Source of the DNA: Treponema denticola | Lineage (GTDB): Bacteria > Spirochaetota > Spirochaetia > Treponematales > Treponemataceae | Direction: 5' to 3' | NCBI RefSeq assembly: GCF_024400535.1 | Contig: NZ_CP038800.1 | Coordinates: forward strand, 1,178,001-1,242,000 | Length of the DNA: 64,000 nt | Part shown: positions 49,830 through 57,445 of the stretch, piece by piece | How positions within the stretch are numbered: position 1 is the first letter of the stretch | Layout: each line of letters begins with the position of its first letter | Notes under the pieces: model-generated | The model's database searches: none | What the model was told of the DNA's origin: nothing | What the model saw: only the letters and a program-made list of their open reading frames with translations | Program-made: the position numbers and the translations under genes

Positions 49830-51287
49830 ATGAAAAAAATTGCGATTTTTATTTTTGTTTTATTTATTCCCTTTTTTGTGTTTGCACAAGAAAACTCTTC
49901 CGATTTGGAAAATGATCTTTTCGGCGGAGATGAAGATACCCTTATATCTGCCGAAGAAGCCCGTTCTGACAGTAAGAGTAATTTAAAGTTTAAGGCAGAT
50001 CTTGAAAAGGCAAGCCTTAGCCTTGAGTCAAAAAAATTGAGAATAGGCGGAAGTTTAAGTTCTTCAATGGGAATAAATTATGCTTGGGTAGACCCTTATT
50101 CAAAGAAGGATGATTACCTGAAATCTTTTAAAGACGGAAAGGGAACCTTTAATACAACCTTAAACGGAAGCCTTTTTTTTGATGCCCGTCCCAGCGACGA
50201 CTTAAAACTTTACGGAAAATTTCTTTTCGGCTTCCCTTTCGAGAAGAGTTTATCCGGACAAGGGGCTGCTTTTGTGCCTAAGTCGATTGTTCCTCCAAAC
50301 GGTTTAAAATTACCTGCTTTTGTAGAAGTAAGCGGAGTCCCAAATATTAAAATTCAAGAGCTTTACACGGATTTTTCCGCTAAGGATATTGCTTTTTTCC
50401 GTTTTGGGAAACATGCGGTAAAATGGGGAACCGGTTACTTTTATAGTCCTGCCGATGTTATAAATATTTCAAGAATCGATCCTCAAGATCCTACGGCCGA
50501 TAGGGAAGGGGGAATTTCGTTACGAACCCATATAATAATTCCCAAAACCCAGCACAATATCTGGCTCTACCTATTGCCTCCGGAACAGAGAGACGGCTTT
50601 GATCCCAAATACACGGCAGGAGCTGCAAAGGGCGAGTTTGTTGTCGGCAACTGGGAATTGGGATTTGGAGGCTGGTACAAATACGAAAAAGCTCCCCGTC
50701 TTATTACTACCGTTTCGGGCAGTATTGCAGGAAAGGTTGCCGTCTTCGGCGAGGGCGTTTTTGCTTGGGGAAGCGACTATACCTATTATAAGGCCAATAT
50801 GAGTTCCTATACCGAAAAAAGTAAACCCTTTTTTCAGGCAACCCTCGGCGGTTCTTATTCAAATGCCGACACCAATACCAGTATCGCTTTACAATATTTT
50901 TATAACGGCTTCGGATACTCAAATACTGATACCGCTCAAGATATTCTTTCAGAGGCTGCTGTGCACATAAAAAACAAGGATTACACTCATCGTTCAGTCC
51001 TTGCCTCAGGTGATATTTTAGCTATGGGAAATATAGGCCAACACTATATAGCTCTTAATATAAGCCAAAATAAACTAGGTACCGATAAGTTGAGCCTAAA
51101 CCTTTTTCAGCAATTTGCTATATCGGAGCTTGAAGGTTTTTCAAAGCTCACCCTCAACTGGAAAATATATAAATTTGCCAGTATGAGCACCGGCCCTTCT
51201 TTTAGCTATCCATTAAGTTCCAGCTCAAAGACGAAGGGTGAGGTGAGGTATAGTCTTTCGTTCCGCCTAGGCGGCGGCACCTTCTAA
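49830..51287 (+). CDS. outer-membrane beta-barrel protein
   Basis: The 485-residue protein has a signal peptide (KKIAIFIFVLFIPFFVFA) and an acidic N-terminal linker (SDLENDLFGGDEDTLISAEEARSD), then alternating beta strands with aromatic girdles to the end, which finishes RYSLSFRLGGGTF with a terminal Phe typical of BamA substrates. A motif FRFGKHAVKWGTGYFYSPADVINISRID resembles DUF1302-like porins. It is the last gene of the exporter operon. The outer arm of the 122-bp element overlaps its stop codon. Confidence 0.85.
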   Translation: MKKIAIFIFVLFIPFFVFAQENSSDLENDLFGGDEDTLISAEEARSDSKSNLKFKADLEKASLSLESKKLRIGGSLSSSMGINYAWVDPYSKKDDYLKSFKDGKGTFNTTLNGSLFFDARPSDDLKLYGKFLFGFPFEKSLSGQGAAFVPKSIVPPNGLKLPAFVEVSGVPNIKIQELYTDFSAKDIAFFRFGKHAVKWGTGYFYSPADVINISRIDPQDPTADREGGISLRTHIIIPKTQHNIWLYLLPPEQRDGFDPKYTAGAAKGEFVVGNWELGFGGWYKYEKAPRLITTVSGSIAGKVAVFGEGVFAWGSDYTYYKANMSSYTEKSKPFFQATLGGSYSNADTNTSIALQYFYNGFGYSNTDTAQDILSEAAVHIKNKDYTHRSVLASGDILAMGNIGQHYIALNISQNKLGTDKLSLNLFQQFAISELEGFSKLTLNWKIYKFASMSTGPSFSYPLSSSSKTKGEVRYSLSFRLGGGTF

Positions 51288-51407
51288 GCCGTAAATAGAG
51301 GGGCATCTACTGCGTTGCTGCGAAAAAATGAATGCTCGACGTGCACAAAGCACGCCTCCGCTTCATTTTTCCTCGCGCCTTGTATTTGCTCCCTCTATTT
51401 ACGGCTT
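51286..51407. repeat. 122-bp triple-nested palindromic element, copy 2
   Basis: The outer arms are 17 bp and perfect (51286-51302 with 51391-51407), the middle arms are AAAAATGAA (51324-51332) with TTCATTTTT (51362-51370), the core is CGTGC (51340-51344) with GCACG (51350-51354). It begins on the stop codon of the barrel gene and probably also terminates it. The ATCTACTGCGTT and CTCGACGTGC cores are as in copy 1, while both outer and middle arms differ. Confidence 0.85.
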
Positions 51408-51594
51408 GATTTCAGTAGTTAATTTTTATTCGCTTCGCGTCCTTGGCTCGCCTCTTGCCGGATTGGATTAATCTCCCCCGCCACGGATGGCGGGTGGTTT
51501 CATCGCTTTCTTCAATTGAAAAATAGTCAGTAAAATTTTATACTGTATGTTAGAGATATTTCTCTTCCTCTAATCTCCAAAAAATCTTAAATAC
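51408..51594. other. non-coding stretch
   Basis: Contains a CCGCCACGGATGGCGG-type hairpin (51479-51495) also found after copy 1 of the 122-bp element (10812-10828). No gene. Confidence 0.6.
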
Positions 51595-51623
51595 TTGCAT
51601 ATTCCATAAAAATATGCGATAAT
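51595..51623 (+). promoter_or_regulatory. promoter of intI with an inverted repeat in the spacer
   Basis: TTGCAT (51595-51600), 17 bases, GATAAT (51618-51623). GCATATT (51597-51603) and AATATGC (51611-51617) form a perfect 7-bp dyad with a 7-base gap between the boxes, a likely repressor site. The leader to the intI ATG is about 220 bases and includes a GCCGC/GCGGC hairpin (51653-51676). Confidence 0.65.
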
Positions 51624-51850
51624 TGGCTTATACATAAGAAAACTGCCGCTTATAATATGTTGCGGCTATATAAGGCTGGCTTTTTCTTACAATGTTTTTT
51701 ATGTTTTGGTTGTTTATCCTGTTGGAGTTGAACAGCCATGCATAGGTGTTTTATCCAGGTTTATTAAGATGGAAACATTAATCATCATAATAGACCATGG
51801 GTAAGCTATGCCATAAAAAACGTGTATTGTGCTTTTTTAAGGAGGTTTTT

Positions 51851-53116
51851 ATGTTTATTGAAATTAGGCCTTATGAAAAAGAGCATTTATCGGTGCGTTT
51901 TAAAGCCGAGGGAGAAGATTTTTCTAAAATTCTGCAATCAATAAAAAAACTATCTAACAGAGCTTGGATTCCGGCCGGATGTTTCTGGATTATACCTGCC
52001 GACCGTAATTCTTGCGATATTTTATTAAACAACCTTTATAATGAAGGAATTTTCAGGGCTGATTCCTGCTTTGATTTTAAAAATTCTGAACTTAATAATA
52101 CTGAGTCTTTGAATACCGAAATTATTGGAGAAAGGAATAATCATACTGCAACCGATATTCAGTGTATTTTAAATGAGTTGGAAGAAGTTATTACTGCCAA
52201 ACACTACAGTAAGCGTACAATGGAGGCTTACAGCTATTGGATAAGCCGCTTCATTCGTGAAAATAAGAATAAAAATCTTAAAACTCTTTCCGATACGGAA
52301 ATAAATGCCTTTGTGAGCCGTCTTGCAGTGAAGGAAAAGGCTGCCGCTTCAAGCCAAAATCAGGCTCTTGCGGCTCTTTTGTTTCTATATAAAAACATAT
52401 TAGGCTTAACTATAAAGACTCCTGAAAATATAGTCCGTGCCAAAAAGCCCAAAAAGCTGCCTGCCGTAATGACTCGTGAGGAAACTGCAAAGATATTTTC
52501 TCTTTTGCCTGAAAACGATTACGGGCTTCTTATCCGTTTGCTTTACGGAACCGGAATGCGGCTTATGGAAGCCTTGCGGTTAAGAATTCAGGATATTGAT
52601 TTTGGGAAAAACGAAATTACGGTACACTGCGGAAAAGGTGCGAAAGACCGTAAGACCGTTCTGCCTGTTTCACTTAAATTTCCGCTTCAAAAACATTTGG
52701 AAAATGTCCGGCGTATTTATGAGGCAGACTGCAAGGACGGTTTCGGTTCGGTGCCGCTTCCGTTTGCTCTTGCAAAAAAGTATCCCAATGCCGGCAAAAC
52801 TTGGGCATGGCAGTGGGTGTTTCCCCAAGCACGCCGATGGCGGAATAAAGAAACTGGCGAGCAGGGGCGGCACCATATCGATCCTTCGGTTATTCAGCGT
52901 ACTCTGCATGAAGCTGTTTTAAGGTCAGGTATCCCTAAACCAATCGGCTGTCACACTTTCCGCCACTCATTTGCAACGCACCTGCTTGAAGCCGGCTACG
53001 ATATCCGCACCATCCAAGAGCTTCTCGGCCACAGCGATGTTAAAACTACTATGGTTTACACCCATGTCCTAAACCGCGGCGGACTAGGCATTCAAAGCCC
53101 TATCGACAGGATGTGA
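51851..53116 (+). CDS. intI: integron integrase IntI (tyrosine recombinase)
   Basis: Start at ATG 51851 with AAGGAGG five bases before it. The 421-residue protein has the tyrosine recombinase residues Arg237 (TGMRLMEALRLR), Lys266 (KGAKDRKTV), His368 and Arg371 (CHTFRHSF), His394 (LLGHSDVKTT) and Tyr403 (MVYTHV). Residues 310-350 (KYPNAGKTWAWQWVFPQARR..., HHIDPSVIQRTLHEAV) are the extra patch that marks IntI and distinguishes it from XerC/D. The usual SAM-like N-domain starts near residue 103, so about 100 residues are an extension not found in classical IntI of about 320-340 residues. Confidence 0.97.
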   Translation: MFIEIRPYEKEHLSVRFKAEGEDFSKILQSIKKLSNRAWIPAGCFWIIPADRNSCDILLNNLYNEGIFRADSCFDFKNSELNNTESLNTEIIGERNNHTATDIQCILNELEEVITAKHYSKRTMEAYSYWISRFIRENKNKNLKTLSDTEINAFVSRLAVKEKAAASSQNQALAALLFLYKNILGLTIKTPENIVRAKKPKKLPAVMTREETAKIFSLLPENDYGLLIRLLYGTGMRLMEALRLRIQDIDFGKNEITVHCGKGAKDRKTVLPVSLKFPLQKHLENVRRIYEADCKDGFGSVPLPFALAKKYPNAGKTWAWQWVFPQARRWRNKETGEQGRHHIDPSVIQRTLHEAVLRSGIPKPIGCHTFRHSFATHLLEAGYDIRTIQELLGHSDVKTTMVYTHVLNRGGLGIQSPIDRM

Positions 53117-53118
53117 TC

Positions 53119-53270
53119 TTTCTTTTCTCCGTTTAGTGAGGATAGGCCTAATCTGCCAGCGGTTCATTTATCCGATTTGTATTTATGGTAGAAAGATGTG
53201 TTTTTTTGTTTTACAGCAGTTTAGATTGCAAATTATTGGTTTTTATGATATAGTGAGGAAGGGTCGAAGG
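53119..53270. other. intI-attI interval
   Basis: No convincing gene lies here; a 60-codon frame at 53136 has no ribosome site and unusual composition. Contains the candidate cassette promoter. Confidence 0.6.
53226..53254 (+). promoter_or_regulatory. candidate cassette promoter Pc
   Basis: TTGCAA (53226-53231), 17 bases, TATAGT (53249-53254), directed into the array and ending about 20 bases before the attI cores. Confidence 0.6.
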
Positions 53271-53300
53271 GAAGTTAGGTGTATAGAAGTTAGGTGTATA
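53271..53300 (+). other. candidate attI: tandem 15-bp repeat with two GTTAGGT cores
   Basis: GAAGTTAGGTGTATA is repeated exactly at 53271-53285 and 53286-53300. Each holds GTTAGGT (53274-53280 and 53289-53295), matching GTTRRRY where IntI cuts between G and TT. The first cassette follows directly. Confidence 0.75.
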
Positions 53301-53322
53301 ATGGTAAAAATAGGATAAAATA

Positions 53323-54129
53323 TTGGAAGAGAATGAATTAATACAAAAAGTAAAAGAATATACATATTATCTTACAGATGAATATTTGGAAGAGGTATGC
53401 AAGGACTTGTTACAAATTAAAGATATAAATCTTTTCTTCGAAAAATGTTATGAAAATGATGCTATTCATGAATGGAAAAGTCCTTGTTCATTTATTTGTG
53501 ATTCAGTAACTCATTCACATAAATATCGAGAATTAATATTAAAAAAATATGAAAATGATTGTATTTATAAATTTTGTGAAAAAATGCTATTTGATTCTTC
53601 ATATACTAGACGAAGAGAAGCATTGATTATAATCTGTGATACTTTAAATATTCATAGAATAAAATGTAAAAAACTACTGGAAGAGTATTTTCTTTTTGTA
53701 ATAGAAAAAGATCCGCTACTTTTATATGATTATATAATGGAATTTACGTGGTTATATGCTTATGAAATTAGAATTAGGAAAAATCTCTATTCAAAAATCT
53801 TAAATCTGAATAATGAATTTGCTAATCTTACATTATTAGAATATTTAGATAGTCTAGTCGTACCTTTTTTTAGTCGAGATGGATTACTAAAATACAAAAT
53901 TTTATCAAAATTAACAAGAGATAAAAGTAGATGTGTAAATTCATTTGCTGAAAAAATTAAAAAGAATATGCTTATTAAAAATTATAATAAACACATTGAA
54001 ACAAAAACATATATTCTAGGAAATGCAAAGTTAGAATTTATTAATATAATGTTTATGAATAAAACTGAAACTTATAATAAAGATGATTTTATAAATTTTT
54101 ATTTGAATTATGTAAAGGAAAACACCTAA
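53323..54129 (+). CDS. cassette 1: unknown 268-residue protein
   Basis: TTG start at 53323 with AGGA upstream. The AT-rich, all-helical protein (EELIQ..., LILKKYENDCIYKFCEKMLF, REALIIICDTLNIH, KKLLEEYFLFVIEKDP) has recurrent Leu/Tyr/Lys-rich helices and could be a HEAT-like helical repeat protein. No family recognised. Its stop lies within the left core of attC1, which is normal for cassette genes. It is the cassette nearest to the integrase and so probably the newest and best expressed (integron rule). Confidence 0.7.
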   Translation: MEENELIQKVKEYTYYLTDEYLEEVCKDLLQIKDINLFFEKCYENDAIHEWKSPCSFICDSVTHSHKYRELILKKYENDCIYKFCEKMLFDSSYTRRREALIIICDTLNIHRIKCKKLLEEYFLFVIEKDPLLLYDYIMEFTWLYAYEIRIRKNLYSKILNLNNEFANLTLLEYLDSLVVPFFSRDGLLKYKILSKLTRDKSRCVNSFAEKIKKNMLIKNYNKHIETKTYILGNAKLEFINIMFMNKTETYNKDDFINFYLNYVKENT

Positions 54130-54189
54130 CACCCGCTTCAACCTGACATTGCGGACAAGCCGCAAATGCAGGTTAAGCGAATGTTAGAT
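54124..54189 (+). other. attC site 1
   Basis: Left core ACCTAAC (54124-54130), right core GTTAGAT (54183-54189), with inner arms CCGCTTCAACCTG / CAGGTTAAGCG. The unpaired bases typical of attC are visible. The stop of cassette 1 lies in the left core. Confidence 0.95.
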
Positions 54190-54192
54190 TGA

Positions 54193-54208
54193 CCTGCCTT
54201 ATGGCAGG
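54193..54208 (+). other. post-attC hairpin 1
   Basis: CCTGCC (54193-54198) with GGCAGG (54203-54208) and loop TTAT, four bases after the right core of attC1. One of nine such hairpins. Confidence 0.75.
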
Positions 54209-54236
54209 CGGGTAACGGAACCAATCGAAAACATCC

Positions 54237-54294
54237 TTTCGACCGAAAAAATAATTGCAATGAAAAAAGGCATTGCGAAAGGAAGGTCGAAATG
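54237..54294 (+). promoter_or_regulatory. structured leader of the cassette 2 lipoprotein
   Basis: TTTCGACC (54237-54244) pairs with GGTCGAAA (54285-54292), the last A being the A of the start codon, and GCAATG (54257-54262) with CATTGC (54271-54276). The AAAGGAAGG ribosome site lies between, so folding could hide the start. The same structure is kept in cassette 10. Confidence 0.65.
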
Positions 54295-54861
54295 AAACAA
54301 AAAAAGATAGTTTCACTGATTGGCGCATTGGTTTTAATAATTAGTGCAGTAGCGTTCATTACCGGTTGTCCACAGGCGAATAGTGGAAAATCCAATGAAA
54401 ACAACAAGGGGCCGGAATATATAAGAGGAGACATTTCATTAAAATTCAAAAATGATTCTACAGAAACCTGTTATGTAACAATAAAAGGAAAAACAAAATG
54501 GGATGTTGAGAAAACAGGCATATCTGCAACATCTTTAGATGGAAGTTTTACAAGTGAGTTTCCTTTGCCTGCTAGTCCGAAAACAGAACTAAAGGCTGGT
54601 GAAGAAAAACAGATAGTCATAAAAGATGTAGTAACATCATGTAACAGGAACGGAGTGGTAGGAGAATTTTTTCTGTCCTTTGATTCGAATATAGGTGAAA
54701 CTATATTTGTCAGTGGAAACGAGAGCAGTTCTGTAAAATCAGGTTTATTCAGCAAGCCCGAGGTAAGAAAAGCAGAATATACGACAGGAACATTTCATAT
54801 AAAAGTAGAGAAAGATACGTATTATGGTAAAGACTATTTTAAAATTGATTTATACAATTAG
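54292..54861 (+). CDS. cassette 2: lipoprotein
   Basis: The 189-residue protein has a lipoprotein signal (KQKKIVSLIGALVLIISAVA with lipobox ITGC, Cys26) and an Asn/Lys-rich linker. The mature part looks like a beta sandwich (DISLKFKNDSTETCYVTIKG..., TELKAGEEKQIVIKDVVT). Its leader and signal peptide are nearly the same as those of cassette 10, but the mature proteins differ. Surface display is expected. A further short gene follows in this cassette. Confidence 0.88.
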   Translation: MKQKKIVSLIGALVLIISAVAFITGCPQANSGKSNENNKGPEYIRGDISLKFKNDSTETCYVTIKGKTKWDVEKTGISATSLDGSFTSEFPLPASPKTELKAGEEKQIVIKDVVTSCNRNGVVGEFFLSFDSNIGETIFVSGNESSSVKSGLFSKPEVRKAEYTTGTFHIKVEKDTYYGKDYFKIDLYN

Positions 54862-54863
54862 AG

Positions 54864-55025
54864 ATGTTACTGTTTATGAGTACGGAAAATAAATCTATAA
54901 GACCTTCGGATAATGCGTCAAATATGCAAAATCCGAATAAGGGTACAGCCGGTACAAATCGTCAGTATGACCAAAATCAAGGTAATCGTGGCGAACAGCT
55001 TAACCCAAATAAAAAAGGGAAGTAA
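54864..55025 (+). CDS. cassette 2: small Asn/Gln-rich protein
   Basis: ATG at 54864 three bases after the lipoprotein stop, with GAG upstream; ATG 54876 (STENKSIRPSDNAS) is an alternative. The 53-residue product (...NKGTAGTNRQYDQNQGNRGE...) is hydrophilic and disordered. No family recognised. An inverted repeat (AGTATATGTA/TACATATACT, about 55030-55070) follows and may be a terminator. Confidence 0.5.
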   Translation: MLLFMSTENKSIRPSDNASNMQNPNKGTAGTNRQYDQNQGNRGEQLNPNKKGK

Positions 55026-55092
55026 TTTTAGTATATGTAGTAATAAGTTCCGGGATTATTACATATACTATTTATTTATTGGTTAATAATGA

Positions 55093-55236
55093 ATCTAACA
55101 CCCGCTTCAACGCTGACATTTGTTTTGTCACGAAAGTTGCTTAAAGTGCCTATACGGCACCGCAACTTTCGCGCCAACTTTGCCGCCGCTTTGCGCGACG
55201 GCAAAGGCGCAAATGCAGGTTAAGCGAATGTTAGAC
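55093..55236 (+). other. attC site 2 (long form)
   Basis: Left core ATCTAAC (55093-55099), right core GTTAGAC (55230-55236). At 144 bp it has a long inner stem built on GAAAGTTGC/GCAACTTTC and GCCTTTGCCG-type arms. Confidence 0.92.
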
Positions 55237-55461
55237 CGATGCCTTACGGCACGATGGACTGTAACTTTGAAAAATAAGGTGTATTTTTTGTAAATTAAAG
55301 CTTAAAGAGCAAATTAATAGCTTAGGTTCTTTGAGTAAAGCTATGTTTTATTATAATAGCTACTTGGATAAGTAAAAATAATATTTTTATCTAAGGATTT
55401 TATTATCCTCATTTCCTGACAAAAAATTCAAAATATGGTATAATGGAGGGAGAGAGATGCT
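55237..55461 (+). other. cassette 3 leader (shared with cassettes 5 and 9)
   Basis: No gene. Starts with the TGCC/GGCA hairpin (55240-55251), then ACTGTAACTTTGAAAAATAA and AAATTAAAGCTTAAA, similar in order and sequence to 58253-58500 and 62437-62700. A strong promoter lies at its end. Confidence 0.75.
55416..55444 (+). promoter_or_regulatory. promoter within cassette 3
   Basis: CTGACA (55416-55421), 17 bases, TATAAT (55439-55444), then a GGAGGGAGAGAG ribosome site before ATG 55462. The cassette has its own promoter. Confidence 0.85.
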
Positions 55462-55785
55462 ATGAAAGCAGAGATAAAGAAAGAATTGGATATTCTTGTT
55501 AATGCGATATGTAACAATATGAAAGTTAATGAAATTTACCTCTTCGGATCTTACGCATATGGGAAACCGACAAAATATAGTGATTTTGACATTTATGTTG
55601 TAATTCCTGATAATTCTGTCCGCCCATTGATAGCTATGCAACAGCTTGGATTTGCAATTTCATCCTACCAAAAGCGTCCGGTGGATTTACTTGTTTCAAA
55701 CAGTAGTTCCTTTAATAAAAGGAAAAACATTGTTTCCTGTATAGAAAGCGAAGTTGCAAAAAAAGGAGTAAAACTATATGAATAA
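55462..55785 (+). CDS. cassette 3: MNT nucleotidyltransferase antitoxin
   Basis: The 107-residue protein has EIYLFGSYAYGKPTKYSDFDIYVVI, the MNT GS-x-SDxD motif. It is predicted to AMPylate the HEPN partner, whose gene overlaps by 8 bases. Confidence 0.92.
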   Translation: MKAEIKKELDILVNAICNNMKVNEIYLFGSYAYGKPTKYSDFDIYVVIPDNSVRPLIAMQQLGFAISSYQKRPVDLLVSNSSSFNKRKNIVSCIESEVAKKGVKLYE

Positions 55786-56206
55786 TCCATCGGAAATTTC
55801 AAAAGAGTGGTATGCCTATGCAGAACGGGACTTAATTAGTGCAAATCATCTTGTCAAGACTCTTTATCCTGTTCCACTTGAAATTGTTTGTTATCATTGT
55901 CAACAGTCATCAGAAAAATTTTTAAAAGGATATATTGCAGATCAAAATAAAGTCATTCCGAAAACTCATGATTTAAAATTGCTTGTAAACGAATGTATGC
56001 AGACAAAAGAGGAGTTTAAGACTATTGAACAGGAATGTGCTCGACTGACACCTTATGGAGTTTACTCAAGATATCCGTTTGCAATGGAAATTGAAGAAGA
56101 AGACATGAAAAAAGCATTAAATGATGCTAATAAGATCAAAGCATTTGTAAACAATATTTACAAATCGGATGAAAATAATCAAATATCTGAAGAGAATATC
56201 TCATAA
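55778..56206 (+). CDS. cassette 3: HEPN toxin
   Basis: The 142-residue protein (SKEWYAYAERDLISANHLVK, EIVCYHCQQSSEKFLKGYIA, KTHDLKLLVNECM) is of the HEPN family with the CQQSSEK motif. It pairs with the upstream MNT. HEPN toxins of this pair are RNases neutralised by the MNT. Confidence 0.92.
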   Translation: MNNPSEISKEWYAYAERDLISANHLVKTLYPVPLEIVCYHCQQSSEKFLKGYIADQNKVIPKTHDLKLLVNECMQTKEEFKTIEQECARLTPYGVYSRYPFAMEIEEEDMKKALNDANKIKAFVNNIYKSDENNQISEENIS

Positions 56207-56445
56207 AAAGACAGCATCTAACTCAGTTTGAAAGTTATCTAAGTATTTTAAAGTTGCTAAGGAAATCAACGGGATATAAGTTCTCTGGATGGTTTGGTAT
56301 TTATAATATAAAGCTGTTAATGTATATAAAATTTTAGCTTTTTATTTACGAATGTATAGTAATAAAATGTATAGTAATAAAAAGTAAAATAGTGTGAGAT
56401 TAAAAATATAATTGTTAATACAAGTAATATAGTGAAAATAAAAGT
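56207..56445. other. cassette 3 tail
   Basis: No gene. Contains a stretch (GCTAAGGAAATCAACGGGAT ... GGATGG, about 56266-56293) that resembles the end of the shared leader of cassettes 5 and 9. Confidence 0.55.
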
Positions 56446-56511
56446 GTCTAACACCCGCTTCAACCTGACATTGCGGACAAGCCGCAAATGCAGGTCAAGC
56501 GGTAGTTAGTT
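56446..56511 (+). other. attC site 3
   Basis: Left core GTCTAAC (56446-56452), right core GTTAGTT (56505-56511), inner arms as in attC1. Confidence 0.93.
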
Positions 56512-56514
56512 GGA

Positions 56515-56530
56515 CATTGCTTACACAATG
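56515..56530 (+). other. post-attC hairpin 3
   Basis: CATTG (56515-56519) pairs with CAATG (56526-56530) three bases after the attC3 right core; no promoter is clear between here and the methyltransferase. Confidence 0.65.
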
Positions 56531-56602
56531 CATTTTTTGGATTACTGTACTAATTATCGTTTTTTGTGTAAAATTACAAAAAGGATTTATTCATAAGACA
56601 CT

Positions 56603-57445
56603 ATGATAACAACAAATATATTATCGGGAGATTGTCTGGAAAAACTGAAAGAATTACCTAACTCTTCCGTAGACCTTATTGTTACCTCACCTCCTTATGC
56701 CGATCAGCGGAAAAATACTTATGGCGGTATAAAACCTGAGAAATATGTATCATGGTTTCTTCCGATTGCTGCGGAGCTTTTTAGAGTTTTGAAAAATGAC
56801 GGCACCTTTATTCTCAATATAAAAGAAAAGGTACAAAACGGGGAACGCAATACGTATGTTCTTGAATTAATCTTGGAAATGAAAAAACAAGGTTGGTTAT
56901 GGACAGAAGAATTTATTTGGCATAAAAAAAACTGTTATCCTGGAAAATGGCCGAATAGGTTTAGGGATGCGTGGGAGCGTTTGTTACAATTCAATAAAAT
57001 AAAAAAATTTAATATGTATCAAGAAGCTGTGATGGTTCCTATGGGAGATTGGGCAAAAAACAGGCTTAAAAATTTATCGGAAATCGATAAAATACGGGAC
57101 AATTCAAAAGTCGGAAGCGGTTTTGGAAAAAATATTTCAAATTGGCTTGAAAGGGATATGGCATATCCAACCAATGTTCTTCATTTAGCCACTGAATGCA
57201 GTAACAAAAACCATAGTGCTGCATTTCCTGAAAGTTTGCCTGAATGGTTTATTAAATTATTTACTCAAGAATATGACACGGTTTTAGATCCTTTTATGGG
57301 ATCGGGTACGACAGTCTTTGTTGCAAACCGTATGAACCGTCATGCGATAGGAATTGATATTGTAGATGAATATTGTAAAAAAGTACAAAAGAAAATTAAT
57401 GAACAAGAAATGATGTTGTTTGAAGGTGAGGTTAACTATGGGTAG
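56603..57445 (+). CDS. cassette 4: DNA methyltransferase
   Basis: The 280-residue protein has the SAM-dependent amino-methyltransferase motifs in beta-class order: catalytic TSPPYAD near residue 28-34, GGIKPEKYVSWFLPIAAELFRVLKNDGTFILNI, and the SAM motif DPFMGSGTTVFVANRMNRHAIGIDI near residue 229. SPPY points to N4-cytosine or N6-adenine methylation. It protects the host DNA from the endonuclease in the same cassette; the two frames overlap by 8 bases. Confidence 0.95.
   Translation: MITTNILSGDCLEKLKELPNSSVDLIVTSPPYADQRKNTYGGIKPEKYVSWFLPIAAELFRVLKNDGTFILNIKEKVQNGERNTYVLELILEMKKQGWLWTEEFIWHKKNCYPGKWPNRFRDAWERLLQFNKIKKFNMYQEAVMVPMGDWAKNRLKNLSEIDKIRDNSKVGSGFGKNISNWLERDMAYPTNVLHLATECSNKNHSAAFPESLPEWFIKLFTQEYDTVLDPFMGSGTTVFVANRMNRHAIGIDIVDEYCKKVQKKINEQEMMLFEGEVNYG

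Noticed and set aside
51797-51850. Upstream start for intI giving 18 more residues
   Set aside because: The ATG at 51851 has an AAGGAGG at ideal distance; the upstream one has none.
53136-53318. 60-codon frame between intI and the first cassette
   Set aside because: No ribosome site, odd composition, and it runs through the candidate Pc and attI.
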